This document shows, piece after piece, positions 1 to 7,110 of a DNA stretch of 18,036 bases. Under the pieces are notes generated by a model that was not told the DNA's origin, searched no databases, and saw only the letters and a program-made list of their open reading frames with translations. Each line of letters begins with the position of its first letter. Positions within the stretch are counted from its first letter, which is position 1. This DNA is from a bacterium (GTDB taxonomy: Bacteria > Patescibacteriota > Minisyncoccia > Moranbacterales > DUUL01), in NCBI GenBank assembly GCA_030626045.1, contig DAOUPS010000009.1:1-18036 (forward strand). The letters are read 5' to 3'. The position numbers and the translations under genes were made by a program.

Positions 1-7
1 GAACTTA

Positions 8-36
8 TTGACTTAATGTTCTAAACAAAGTAAAAT
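8..36 (+). promoter_or_regulatory. Sigma70-type promoter upstream of the xer-map-ruvX run
   Basis: A TTGACT -35 box (8-13), a 17-base spacer and a TAAAAT -10 box (31-36) give a near-consensus housekeeping promoter. Transcription would start about 25 bases before the recombinase ATG at 68. It is the only good promoter seen before 2100, so it probably drives all three genes. Called from motif match and position only. Confidence 0.6.
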
Positions 37-67
37 ATTAATATAAATTTCCAATCATACTTATGTT

Positions 68-913
68 ATGAATAGAAATTATAAATATCCAAGCCAAGAT
101 CCAATATTAAGATTAAGGCAAGAAATGAAATTACGGGGTTTCAGTAGTAAGACCATCAAAAGCTATCTTTATTATACTACGGAGATTCTAAAATTTGCAA
201 ACAAAAGTCCTAAAACAATCAATACGAACGATATTAGAAATTATTTGGAAAAATTAGCTAATGAGAAAAAATCAAACTCAACCTTGAACACAGCCTACAG
301 CTCATTAAAATTTTATTTTGAAAAGATTCTGCGCAGGAAATTTTTTATAAATATTCCGCGAGCCAAGAAATCAAAAAAACTCCCGGAAGTTTTTACCAAA
401 ACGGAAATCAAAAAGATATTGGCGATGGTTCAAAATGTTAAGCATAAGTTAATTTTGGCGTTGATGTACTCTTCAGGATTAAGAGTTTCCGAAATAATAA
501 ATGTAAAAGTAAAGGATTTGGATCTTGAAAATCAGACATTAAAAGTCAGGCAAGCTAAAGGCGCGAAAGACAGGATGACTATAATGTCAAAAAAAGTGGC
601 GGGCGTTTTGCAAAAATACGTAAAAAATAAAAAGGCAAACGATTATATCTTTGAAAATGCGCAAAGAGGGAAGTTAACTGAAAGAGCTGTTCAAAAAGTA
701 TTTACTGCGGCACTGAAAAAATCAAAGATAAAGAAAAAAGCGTCTTGCCATTCTCTCCGCCATAGTTTCGCTACGCATTTACTGGAAGCAGGAACTAATA
801 TAAGATACATTCAGGAGCTGTTGGGGCATGCCAGATTAGAAACTACTCAAATTTATACTAAGGTGGCAAATAATAAAATCAAAAATATTAAAAACCCGTT
901 GGATTTAAATTAA
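68..913 (+). CDS. Tyrosine recombinase, XerC/XerD/XerA-like
   Basis: A 281-residue site-specific recombinase with the full tyrosine-recombinase plan: an N-terminal SAM-like DNA-binding domain (about 10-90) and a C-terminal catalytic domain (about 105-275). The catalytic set is complete: Arg139 in GLRVSE, Lys164, His228 and Arg231 in HSLRHSF, His254 in LLGHA, and nucleophile Tyr263 in TQIYTKV. The length is usual for Xer proteins. The likely role is resolving chromosome dimers at a dif-type site, or integrating a mobile element; the sequence does not decide which, and no dif site was recognised. The coding region is visibly more AT-rich than map downstream and its product is very Lys-rich, which could reflect separate ancestry. 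The start is the ATG at 68; the ATG at 63 runs straight into a stop. No SD is visible. The next gene begins 10 bases after the stop, so they are probably co-transcribed. Confidence 0.9.
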   Translation: MNRNYKYPSQDPILRLRQEMKLRGFSSKTIKSYLYYTTEILKFANKSPKTINTNDIRNYLEKLANEKKSNSTLNTAYSSLKFYFEKILRRKFFINIPRAKKSKKLPEVFTKTEIKKILAMVQNVKHKLILALMYSSGLRVSEIINVKVKDLDLENQTLKVRQAKGAKDRMTIMSKKVAGVLQKYVKNKKANDYIFENAQRGKLTERAVQKVFTAALKKSKIKKKASCHSLRHSFATHLLEAGTNIRYIQELLGHARLETTQIYTKVANNKIKNIKNPLDLN

Positions 914-923
914 AAGCATTTAT

Positions 924-1706
924 ATGAAGATCAGAAAAAAATCAGAAAAAGAAATAGTAACACTTCGAGAAGGCGGCAAAATTCTTGCCGAAGCTCTTCA
1001 TGCCGCCGTGGAAGAGGCGAAATTGGGGACGAAAAGGGAGATAAGCACGTGGAGACTGAACGAGATCGCTGAAAAGGTGATCTATTCATACGGCGCTGTT
1101 CCGTCATTTCTCGGATATCCGGATGAGGACGGCCTTGGATTTCCGGCATCTCTTTGTATTTCGATAGATGTTGAAATTGTCCATGGCGTTCCCAAAAAAG
1201 ATAGAATATTGCGCGAAGGAGAGCTGGTAACGCTGGATCTGGGAGTTATCCATAAGAAACTTTACACCGATTCGGCGTGGACTGTTATTGTTGGCAAAGG
1301 GTCGCCTGTGGCATGCAAAATAACAGAAGTGACAAAGAGGGCTCTTGAATTGGGTCTTGAGCAAATGTATCCCGGTTCAACATTGGGAAATTACGGGAAT
1401 GCCGTAGATCAGTATGTCAGAAGTAAAGGTTTTGTGACCGCGAAAGGAATTGGTGGACACGGTGTGGGATATGCCGTCCATGAACCCCCGTTTATACCAA
1501 ATGACGGATCCCCCGGAACAGGGCTTAGGATCGAAGAAGGAATGGTTCTGGCGCTGGAACCTCTTATCAATGAAAAAACGGAGATGATCGAGCAAGCTCT
1601 TGACGGAATAACATTTAAGACTGTTGATGGCGGTTTATCCGCGCAATTTGAACATACTGTGGCTATAACGAAGGATGGGCATAAAGTGCTAACAGAGCCG
1701 GAATAA
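924..1706 (+). CDS. map: Methionine aminopeptidase, type I
   Basis: A 260-residue cytoplasmic metalloprotease that removes the initiator methionine from new proteins. It has the pita-bread fold signature with all five metal ligands in order: Asp105 (VTLDLG), Asp116 (YTDSAW), His179 (GGHGVG), Glu212 (ALEPL) and Glu243 (FEHTVA). Substrate-pocket histidines are His88 (VHG) and His186 (VHEPP). The length is typical for the bacterial type Ia enzyme without an extra N-terminal zinc domain. The start at 924 has no clear SD and lies 10 bases after the recombinase stop; the resolvase-like gene starts 2 bases after its own stop, indicating one operon. In many bacteria map sits near secY or adk in the ribosomal protein cluster; here it does not. 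Confidence 0.95.
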   Translation: MKIRKKSEKEIVTLREGGKILAEALHAAVEEAKLGTKREISTWRLNEIAEKVIYSYGAVPSFLGYPDEDGLGFPASLCISIDVEIVHGVPKKDRILREGELVTLDLGVIHKKLYTDSAWTVIVGKGSPVACKITEVTKRALELGLEQMYPGSTLGNYGNAVDQYVRSKGFVTAKGIGGHGVGYAVHEPPFIPNDGSPGTGLRIEEGMVLALEPLINEKTEMIEQALDGITFKTVDGGLSAQFEHTVAITKDGHKVLTEPE

Positions 1707-1708
1707 TT

Positions 1709-2116
1709 ATGAGCATTGATGATAAAACACAATACATTCTTGGAATTGATTGGGGCATGAAAAAATGCGGAATTGCCATTGCAGACAATGAAATGCGTAT
1801 TGCAACTGCCAAAGAAGAGTGTGGCACAACCACTCTTTTTAAGTTGGTTGGCTCGATAAATAAAAAATATCCGGCAAGCGTCATTGTCATAGGCAGTTCA
1901 AAATTAAATATAAATGGCCGGAATTTAAAGCATATCAAAAAAGTTGTCGAACAGCTCACTAGAAATGGCTTTTCTGTCCATGAAGAGGAAGAAATGTTCT
2001 CAACTTTGCTGGCACAAAGGAATTTGGCAGAAGCCGATAAAAGAAACATATCTAAGAATGATAATGCCGAATCTGCCCGTGTGATCTTACAAAGTTGGTT
2101 AGACAATAACAAGTGA
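1709..2116 (+). CDS. ruvX: YqgF/RuvX-family Holliday junction resolvase-like protein (diverged)
   Basis: A 135-residue protein, normal length for the YqgF RNase H-like family, implicated in pre-16S rRNA maturation and proposed to resolve Holliday junctions. Visible motifs: the first strand ILGIDWGMKKCGIAIAD with catalytic Asp14, a central VIVIG strand, an acidic patch at 92-95 in place of the usual DER motif, and Asp118 in NDNAESARVILQSWLD, matching the C-terminal catalytic Asp and helix. The usual Pro after Asp14 is Trp and the usual GLP loop after VIG is SSK, so it is diverged but keeps its acidic residues. It begins 2 bases after the map stop, so translation is probably coupled. A separate promoter lies in its last codons (2100-2128). 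Confidence 0.75.
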   Translation: MSIDDKTQYILGIDWGMKKCGIAIADNEMRIATAKEECGTTTLFKLVGSINKKYPASVIVIGSSKLNINGRNLKHIKKVVEQLTRNGFSVHEEEEMFSTLLAQRNLAEADKRNISKNDNAESARVILQSWLDNNK

Positions 2117-2128
2117 ACTTGATATAAT
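2100..2128 (+). promoter_or_regulatory. Sigma70-type promoter at the end of ruvX
   Basis: TAGACA (2100-2105), a 17-base spacer and a perfect TATAAT (2123-2128). It overlaps the 3' end of ruvX and points at the inverted repeat at 2131-2232 and the glycosyltransferase at 2277. The start site would fall near 2134-2137, just inside the left arm of the repeat. Confidence 0.6.
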
Positions 2129-2130
2129 GG

Positions 2131-2232
2131 GACTGTTATCGGATCAACTCTTATTTTTTTGTTGTAATGTCGAACACTTAAGATAAGCGGAGTTTTCTGA
2201 TCTTTGCTAACAGAATTGATCCTTGAACAGTC
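2131..2232 (+). repeat. Long imperfect inverted repeat; candidate structured leader, small RNA or MITE-like element
   Basis: The 20-base arms at 2131-2150 and 2213-2232 pair as 7 bp, a symmetric 3x3 internal loop, 7 bp, one mismatch and 2 bp, so 16 of 20 positions pair. G2129 and G2130 can add two G-U pairs with T2234 and T2233. The 62-base centre is T-rich at its start (2151-2160) with no strong inner hairpin. A competing pairing, ACAGAA (2210-2215) with TTCTGT (2237-2242), overlaps the right arm. It begins directly after a strong -10 box, consistent with a roughly 100-base RNA or the 5' leader of the glycosyltransferase. It does not contain the signal recognition particle RNA loop. A small transposed element is the alternative; no convincing target duplication is visible. 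Confidence 0.5.
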
Positions 2233-2276
2233 TTGCTTCTGTAAAAATAAAAAAAGAATTAATTATTTGAACACAT

Positions 2277-3062
2277 ATGCAAAATACAAAACCTGTATAT
2301 TCCGTTGTTATCCCAACATACAATGAATTCTCGAAACCCGAAGAAATGGAAAGTCATCTAAGTTCTATTAAAAGCTTTTTTAGTCGACTCGGGCAGCCTT
2401 ATGAAATAATAATTGTGCTTGATGGACCAAATGACGGCACTCCGGGTCTTGTTCGAGAAAAAACAAAAGATATGGATCACGTGCGCGTCATTGATAGAAA
2501 GGAAAATAAAGGGAAAGGATATTCAGTTCGGGAAGGAATGCTTGCGGCAGAAGGGCAGATCAGGTTATTTACAGACATGGACGGTGCGACTCCAATTGCA
2601 ATGCTTGAAAGGTTTATTCCCAAGTTTCAAGAGGGGGCTGACATAGTTATTGGATCAAGAGATCTGAAAGAATCGCAAGTTAAGATACATCAGCCAAAAT
2701 GGAAAGAATGGATCGGGGATTTCGGAAATTTGTTTATTCAAGCCGGTACAGGATTATGGGGAATGAAAGATACGCAGTGCGGGTTTAAGGTATTGACTGA
2801 AAAAGCCGTAAAAGATATTATGCCGCGAATGACAGTTGATCGCTGGGGATTCGATTTTGAAATGTTAATGGTTGGTCAGCGTCTTGGATATAAGATCGTT
2901 GAAGTACCGGTGGACTGGCTTGATAAAGGCGAAAGCCTGGTTGGAATTAGCGCGTATATAGGTACGTTTCGCGATCTTATCCGCGTGAGATGGAATATGC
3001 TCAGGGGCGTATACAAGCTTGGAAAGAAGATAAATGAAATTGAAATGAGGAAAATGGATTAA
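2277..3062 (+). CDS. GT2 family glycosyltransferase, dolichyl-phosphate glucosyltransferase (ALG5/DPM1)-like
   Basis: A 261-residue GT-A fold glycosyltransferase that probably moves a sugar from a nucleotide donor to a polyprenyl phosphate on the inner face of the membrane. Motifs in order: VVIPTYNE (10-17), VLDGPNDG (47-54) for nucleotide binding, KGKGYSVREGM (78-88), the DxD-type metal motif Asp100-Met-Asp102 in TDMDGATP, VIGSRD (124-129), the DTQCGFK acceptor-loop motif (165-171), and WGFDFE (190-195) followed by VPVDW. This order matches eukaryotic and archaeal-type ALG5/DPM1 enzymes. No membrane segment is obvious, unlike DPM proteins with C-terminal helices. The start at 2277 lacks an SD and follows the structured region at 2131-2232. 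The GalT-like gene begins 27 bases after the stop, suggesting shared work in sugar-nucleotide or surface glycan metabolism. The exact sugar is not readable. Confidence 0.85.
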   Translation: MQNTKPVYSVVIPTYNEFSKPEEMESHLSSIKSFFSRLGQPYEIIIVLDGPNDGTPGLVREKTKDMDHVRVIDRKENKGKGYSVREGMLAAEGQIRLFTDMDGATPIAMLERFIPKFQEGADIVIGSRDLKESQVKIHQPKWKEWIGDFGNLFIQAGTGLWGMKDTQCGFKVLTEKAVKDIMPRMTVDRWGFDFEMLMVGQRLGYKIVEVPVDWLDKGESLVGISAYIGTFRDLIRVRWNMLRGVYKLGKKINEIEMRKMD

Positions 3063-3089
3063 CGGCAGAATTATTATTATTTTTCCACA

Positions 3090-4199
3090 ATGGGAATAAG
3101 AATAACAATCGAAAAAAATACAAAATCAAAAAAGACAAAAGCAAAACTCTTGGAAAAGGCGCAAAAATCGAAAAAAGTAAAGCCGAAACAAAGAAAGGCA
3201 GCATCACAGTTGCGTCATGATCTGACAACGGGAGATTGGGTTGTTATTGCGACCAGCAGGAAGACACGCCCGGATGATTTCAGTGGCGATAAGTTGAAAG
3301 AGAAACCGAAAGAAAGCGGCGATGCGAAAAAATGTTTGTTTTGCGACCCCGTCGCTTCAGGACAAGAACCGGACGTCTTGATCTATAATACATCCGATAG
3401 CGATTGGTCTTTGCGCGTTTTTCCGAATAAATATCCGGCGTTTTCCCGTCCGTCAAGCGGGCGCATCCGTCACAAAGAAGAAGGGCCTTATTTTTGGATG
3501 GATGGCGTTGGATATCATGAAATTATTGTTACCAGAGACCACAAAAAACACATTGGACAAATGGATCCTTTGCGCGTTGCGGAAGTTTTTGATGCCTATC
3601 AAACGAGGTATATAGATCTTATGAATAAAAAATCGGTTCGTTACATTGAGATCTTTCACAATCATGGGAAAGCCGCTGGAGCATCTATAGCTCATCCGCA
3701 TTCTCAGCTGGCCGCAATTCCTATCATTTCCCCATATGTTAATTTGGAATTGAAGAGTTCCGAGTTATATTATGAAGCAAACAGCCAATGTGTCTTTTGC
3801 ACTATGATTAAGTGGGAGCTGGAACACAGAAAACGAATCGTATTTGAAAATGAGATGTTCGTAGTATTTTGCCCGTTTGCGTCGCGAGCGGCATTTGAAA
3901 TGTTTGTAATTCCCAAAGAACACAAGTCATATTTTGAGCGTTCTTCTGACGAAGAAAAAGTAGCCGGCGGAGAAGCGCTTCATGAAGCTATTCGAAAACT
4001 AGATGTCGTGCTCGGGAAGCCGTCCTATAATTTCTATCTTCAAACATCGCCATGTGACGGGAAGGACTACCCGTATTTTCATTGGCATATAGAAATACTT
4101 CCGCGTACTTCAACATGGGCAGGCTTTGAGCTTTCAACCGGTGTCGAGGTCTCCGCAATCGAACCGGAGCGTGCGGCCGAATATCTTCGAAAAGCCTAG
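3090..4199 (+). CDS. galT: Galactose-1-phosphate uridylyltransferase family (GalT-like HIT-superfamily nucleotidylyltransferase)
   Basis: A 369-residue enzyme of the GalT family, which exchanges hexose-1-phosphate and UMP through a uridylyl-histidine intermediate (Leloir pathway). It has a zinc Cys pair C82-LF-C85, the region IFHNHGKAAGASIAHPHSQ with the active-site H202-P-H204 (H204 matches the nucleophile), a second Cys pair C234-VF-C237, and FHWHIEILPR (330-339). Residues 8-37 are a Lys-rich N-terminal extension outside the fold; no later ATG precedes the core, so the start at 3090 was kept. Related enzymes use ADP-glucose, so the substrate is open. The TAG stop (4197-4199) overlaps the palindromic element at 4198-4296, which probably inserted there. 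It likely works with the glycosyltransferase upstream in sugar activation. Confidence 0.85.
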   Translation: MGIRITIEKNTKSKKTKAKLLEKAQKSKKVKPKQRKAASQLRHDLTTGDWVVIATSRKTRPDDFSGDKLKEKPKESGDAKKCLFCDPVASGQEPDVLIYNTSDSDWSLRVFPNKYPAFSRPSSGRIRHKEEGPYFWMDGVGYHEIIVTRDHKKHIGQMDPLRVAEVFDAYQTRYIDLMNKKSVRYIEIFHNHGKAAGASIAHPHSQLAAIPIISPYVNLELKSSELYYEANSQCVFCTMIKWELEHRKRIVFENEMFVVFCPFASRAAFEMFVIPKEHKSYFERSSDEEKVAGGEALHEAIRKLDVVLGKPSYNFYLQTSPCDGKDYPYFHWHIEILPRTSTWAGFELSTGVEVSAIEPERAAEYLRKA

Positions 4200-4296
4200 A
4201 GCTTGTTTGAAAACTCCATATCCTGCTGCAATTTCCAAATTTTGGCTGTCCCGAGCAGGCGGGATCGCGACGGAAAAGAGTTTTCAAACAGGCTCT
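4198..4296. mobile_element. 99-bp palindromic MITE-like element at the galT stop codon
   Basis: Two 19-base terminal inverted repeats, 4198-4216 and 4278-4296, match at 18 of 19 positions; the single difference (T4203 against G4291) is a G-U pair in RNA. Between them a smaller hairpin, TCCCG/CGGGA around a 6-base loop, lies near 4249-4264. TA dinucleotides flank it at 4197-4198 and 4297-4298, as expected for IS630/Tc1-mariner type elements that duplicate TA. Removing the element and one TA restores GCC-TAA, an intact galT stop. There is no room for a transposase, so it would move only in trans. No second copy was seen in the window. Inverted repeats are seen; the mobility is inferred. Confidence 0.7.
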
Positions 4297-4319
4297 TAAA
4301 ATTTGAGTATTTTACCACT

Positions 4320-4880
4320 ATGTTTATGAACATACATGTTGCTGTTGGAATAGTTGCAGCACTCATGTTGCTCGATTATTTTCTAACTTTCAAGGGATAC
4401 CAAAGTTACAAGAAACATTACGCAAAATATGTTGAGATCGAGGCATATGAGCTGAACCCAACATTCAAAAAGAGTATTAAAGAAGGCAAATACAGTGCAA
4501 AGCATGGCGCCTCGGTTATTTTTGTTGCGCTTATATTATACGCGTTGTATTATTATATACAGATCGTTTCATCGCCGATCTTTAACATAGCAATGCTGAT
4601 AATGGCGCAAGGAATGCTTGTCTCGGCGTTTTTGTACGTTAATGTACGCCATATTCGAAATCTTTTGATCTTTTCGAGTATAAAAAGAGATGATAAAATG
4701 CTTGAGGGAAAATTGCGCCAAAGCAATACGTTTTCCTTGAAAGCGTCTTGTATTGACGCGCTGGGAATGTTTCTGATGTTATTTTTTGTGTTTCTGTTTT
4801 TCCCAAACGTGTTCACTCTCGGGTTTGCGTCCGGTCCATTGATCATTCTTTTGGTGCATTTACGGTGGATGTTCTTATGA
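4320..4880 (+). CDS. Uncharacterised multi-pass membrane protein, about 186 aa
   Basis: The open frame extends back to a TTG at 4203, but those first 39 codons lie in the palindromic element and just beyond it, so the start is set at the ATG at 4320 (a second ATG at 4326 is equally possible). The protein opens with a hydrophobic segment (about 5-22), then a soluble, Tyr/Lys-rich stretch with an ELNP motif, then three more hydrophobic segments (about 62-82, 85-105 and 150-185). It has four probable membrane helices and ends in a hydrophobic tail. I do not recognise the family. No SD is visible. It precedes another small membrane protein by 36 bases and may be co-transcribed with it and the glycolytic genes downstream. 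Confidence 0.7.
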   Translation: MFMNIHVAVGIVAALMLLDYFLTFKGYQSYKKHYAKYVEIEAYELNPTFKKSIKEGKYSAKHGASVIFVALILYALYYYIQIVSSPIFNIAMLIMAQGMLVSAFLYVNVRHIRNLLIFSSIKRDDKMLEGKLRQSNTFSLKASCIDALGMFLMLFFVFLFFPNVFTLGFASGPLIILLVHLRWMFL

Positions 4881-4916
4881 TGGAAACAATCCTATTATCT
4901 CATAACAAAAGATGAA

Positions 4917-5414
4917 ATGATCATTGATACACAATTCGCTGTAGAACTGTTGCGAGGGATACCTCCGGAGATAGCCACTGTGATCATCGCGACAACACCT
5001 ATCTTTGAATTAAGGGGATCACTGCCGGTTGCGATGACGGTTTATAATATGAATATACCGAATGCGTATTTTTGGTCTGTTGTCGGAAATGCTATTCCCG
5101 TAGTAATTATTATGCTTCTTCTTGATCCAGTTTCCACTTGGCTTTCGAAACATTTCTCATTTTGGAATAAATTTTTCATTTGGCTTTTCGAGAGAACCAG
5201 AAAAAGAGCTAAAAGCAAGATCGAAAAATATGGGCATTGGGGGCTTTTCTTTCTTGTCGCAATTCCACTGCCTGTAACAGGCGGTTGGACGGGAGCGATG
5301 GCAGCGTTTCTTTTTGGCATTAAGAGAAGAAAAGCAATTCCTGTCATACTGTTAGGAATTATGGCTGCCGGCGTAATTGTTACGCTTATTACAATTGGAG
5401 CAGTACACTTATGA
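4917..5414 (+). CDS. COG2426 / small multi-drug export family membrane protein
   Basis: A 165-residue integral membrane protein. The family hallmarks are visible: FELRGSLPVAM near the N terminus (about 26-36) and PLPVTGGWTGAMAAFLFGI (about 117-135) before the last helix. Hydrophobic segments lie at about 16-42, 47-72, 107-133 and 140-163. The family name comes from weak drug-resistance links, and the transported substrate is unknown. Its TGA stop overlaps the ATG of the triose-phosphate isomerase gene in an ATGA junction (4 bases), so the two are translationally coupled. That says operon membership, not shared function. Confidence 0.8.
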   Translation: MIIDTQFAVELLRGIPPEIATVIIATTPIFELRGSLPVAMTVYNMNIPNAYFWSVVGNAIPVVIIMLLLDPVSTWLSKHFSFWNKFFIWLFERTRKRAKSKIEKYGHWGLFFLVAIPLPVTGGWTGAMAAFLFGIKRRKAIPVILLGIMAAGVIVTLITIGAVHL

Positions 5415-6196
5415 GTACGAAAAAAGAGGCACTCGTTGTCGCAAACTTCAAAATGAATTTTAACATGCGGTATGAGCTGCAGCATTGGTTTGCAAATTTT
5501 ATAAAAGCAAAAAAAGGGATAAGGCTTGATTCAACACGCCTTATTTTATGTCCGCCTTTCATTCATCTAAGTTCATTTATAAAAAAAATAAGATCAAAGC
5601 AGATCTCTTTTGGCGCACAAGATTGTTTTTGGGAGCAAAAAGGCGCGTTTACCGGAGAAATAAGTCCGACAATGATCAGAAGTTTCGGGGGAAAATATGT
5701 TATTGCAGGGCATTCTGAGCGGCGCCGATATAAGGGGGAAACAAATAAAATAATAAATTACAAAGTTACAGCGGCACTGAAGGCCGGGTTGCAGCCAATT
5801 TTATGTATTGGGGAGAACGCCCGGGAGAAAAAACATGATATGCTTTTTTCCGTAATCACTAAACAGTTTAAAGAATGTCTTTATGATGTTGGCAGAAGCA
5901 GGATCAAAGATATAATTATTTGCTATGAACCCGTGTGGGCTATTAGTGCTAATAAACCCGATCATCTTCCAACAACAGATGAAATAATGGAAGCGAAGCT
6001 TTTGATAAAAAAACTTCTTATCCAAGAATATGAGGGGCCAGTTTCTGAACATGTACGAATAATATATGGGGGAAGTGTTGTTTCAAAAAATGTGTCGGAA
6101 GTGTGTATCGACGCGGGAATGGACGGAGTACTGGTAGGCGGAGCGAGTCTTTTGCCGCACGAATTTGTCAAAATAGCCCAGACTATCGATTTATAA
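5411..6196 (+). CDS. tpiA: Triose-phosphate isomerase
   Basis: A 261-residue cytoplasmic (beta/alpha)8-barrel enzyme that interconverts dihydroxyacetone phosphate and glyceraldehyde 3-phosphate. Signature residues: Asn12 and Lys14 in VANFKMN, electrophile His101 in AGHSERR, catalytic Glu173 in CYEPVWAIS, and the phosphate-binding YGGSV (219-223) and VGGAS (242-246). Length is slightly above the usual 250. The mobile lid (loop 6) is unusual: after PVWAI it reads SANKPDH where most enzymes have a GTGK-type sequence, so lid dynamics may differ. It overlaps the upstream membrane gene by 4 bases and precedes the aldolase by 18 bases; the pair makes a glycolytic operon segment. The start is fixed by the ATGA overlap. 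Confidence 0.95.
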   Translation: MSTKKEALVVANFKMNFNMRYELQHWFANFIKAKKGIRLDSTRLILCPPFIHLSSFIKKIRSKQISFGAQDCFWEQKGAFTGEISPTMIRSFGGKYVIAGHSERRRYKGETNKIINYKVTAALKAGLQPILCIGENAREKKHDMLFSVITKQFKECLYDVGRSRIKDIIICYEPVWAISANKPDHLPTTDEIMEAKLLIKKLLIQEYEGPVSEHVRIIYGGSVVSKNVSEVCIDAGMDGVLVGGASLLPHEFVKIAQTIDL

Positions 6197-6214
6197 ATAA
6201 GATGTAATAAATTT

Positions 6215-7072
6215 ATGAGAGCCAATACAATTAAAATTTTAAAAGATGCAATGAAGGGAGAATATGCTGTTGGCGCGTTCAATACCTTTGGCTTAGAGAT
6301 TACACAAAGTATTGTGCGTGCGTCGCATAAACTTAAAAAGCCGTGTATTATCCAAGCCACAACAAACGCTATGAAATATGCCGGCAGTAAAGTACTGGGA
6401 GATATCGTACAATCGGTTATTGCACACGAGTCAAATTCAACACAAATTGGATTTCATCTTGATCACGGCAAAACATTTGATGACGTGGTAAATGCAATAG
6501 ATGCTGGTACGGACTCTGTTATGATAGACGCATCTTGTTCGGAATTCAAAGAAAATTGCGAGATTACCTCGCGTGTTGTTAAATATGCTCATGAAAAAGG
6601 TGTTACTGTTCAAGCGGAACTTGGAAGCGTTCCCTATTTAGGGAGAGAGGAACAAGAAGTTGATTGGGAGCAAATTATGACAGATCCAAATCAGGCCAAG
6701 GAACTTGTCGATAGAACGGAAGTTGACGCTCTCGCTGTAGGTATTGGCAATGCACATGGATTTTTTCGAGAAAGACCGGTTCCGGATTGGGAAAGGCTCA
6801 AGGTCATTCGCAGTATGATCCCCAACATTCCTCTTATTCTTCATGGTGCTTCAGATTGGACTGAGGAAAAAGTAAAACGCGCAGTTACTGAAGGAATTAC
6901 TTGTTTCAATATCGATACCGACATTCGTATAGCTTTTGTTGTATCTATGCGCAATGGATTGGCACAAGAATATGGTATTGCCACCACTGATCCGCGAAAA
7001 ATACTCGGAAACGCACGTGAAAGTGCTATGAACAAGATAGAAGAAAAAATTCTAATGTTTAATGATCAGTGA
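6215..7072 (+). CDS. fba: Class II fructose-bisphosphate aldolase (or tagatose-bisphosphate aldolase)
   Basis: A 285-residue zinc-dependent aldolase that splits fructose 1,6-bisphosphate into the two triose phosphates used by the isomerase upstream. Key features: catalytic Asp83 and zinc ligand His84 in HLDHGKT, the QAELG segment (133-137), zinc ligand His181 in GNAHG, zinc ligand His210 in LHGAS, and FNIDTDIR (about 230-237) for the phosphate site. The usual HGGSG after the last zinc ligand is HGASD, so the phosphate/cation loop is altered. Length fits the KbaY/GatY/short FbaA group, so tagatose specificity cannot be excluded; its position next to tpiA favours glycolysis. The start at 6215 has no strong SD. 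After the stop comes a 251-base leader for RNase Y. Confidence 0.9.
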   Translation: MRANTIKILKDAMKGEYAVGAFNTFGLEITQSIVRASHKLKKPCIIQATTNAMKYAGSKVLGDIVQSVIAHESNSTQIGFHLDHGKTFDDVVNAIDAGTDSVMIDASCSEFKENCEITSRVVKYAHEKGVTVQAELGSVPYLGREEQEVDWEQIMTDPNQAKELVDRTEVDALAVGIGNAHGFFRERPVPDWERLKVIRSMIPNIPLILHGASDWTEEKVKRAVTEGITCFNIDTDIRIAFVVSMRNGLAQEYGIATTDPRKILGNARESAMNKIEEKILMFNDQ

Positions 7073-7081
7073 TAGCCGGCT

Positions 7082-7110
7082 TTGACAGCTTCTCTAAAAG
7101 AATGTACAGT
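7082..7110 (+). promoter_or_regulatory. Sigma70-type promoter for the RNase Y gene
   Basis: A perfect TTGACA (7082-7087), a 17-base spacer and TACAGT (7105-7110). The -10 lies in the perfect palindrome TGTACAGTACA (7103-7113), which could be an operator, though no regulator is identified. It would give a 5' leader of about 200 bases before the ATG at 7324. Confidence 0.55.

Noticed and set aside
1..67. A dif-like recombination site next to the recombinase
   Set aside because: The stretch is AT-rich, but no pair of Xer-type 11-base arms around a central 6-8-base region could be identified; a promoter explains it better.
2131..2232. Possible 4.5S/SRP RNA or 6S RNA
   Set aside because: The conserved GGAAG-type SRP loop is absent, and the length and U-rich centre do not fit 6S RNA well; kept only as an unnamed structured element.
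4203..4319. Upstream extension of the membrane protein to a TTG at 4203
   Set aside because: The added residues are encoded by the palindromic element, are unlike a membrane protein start, and a good ATG opens directly before the first hydrophobic segment.
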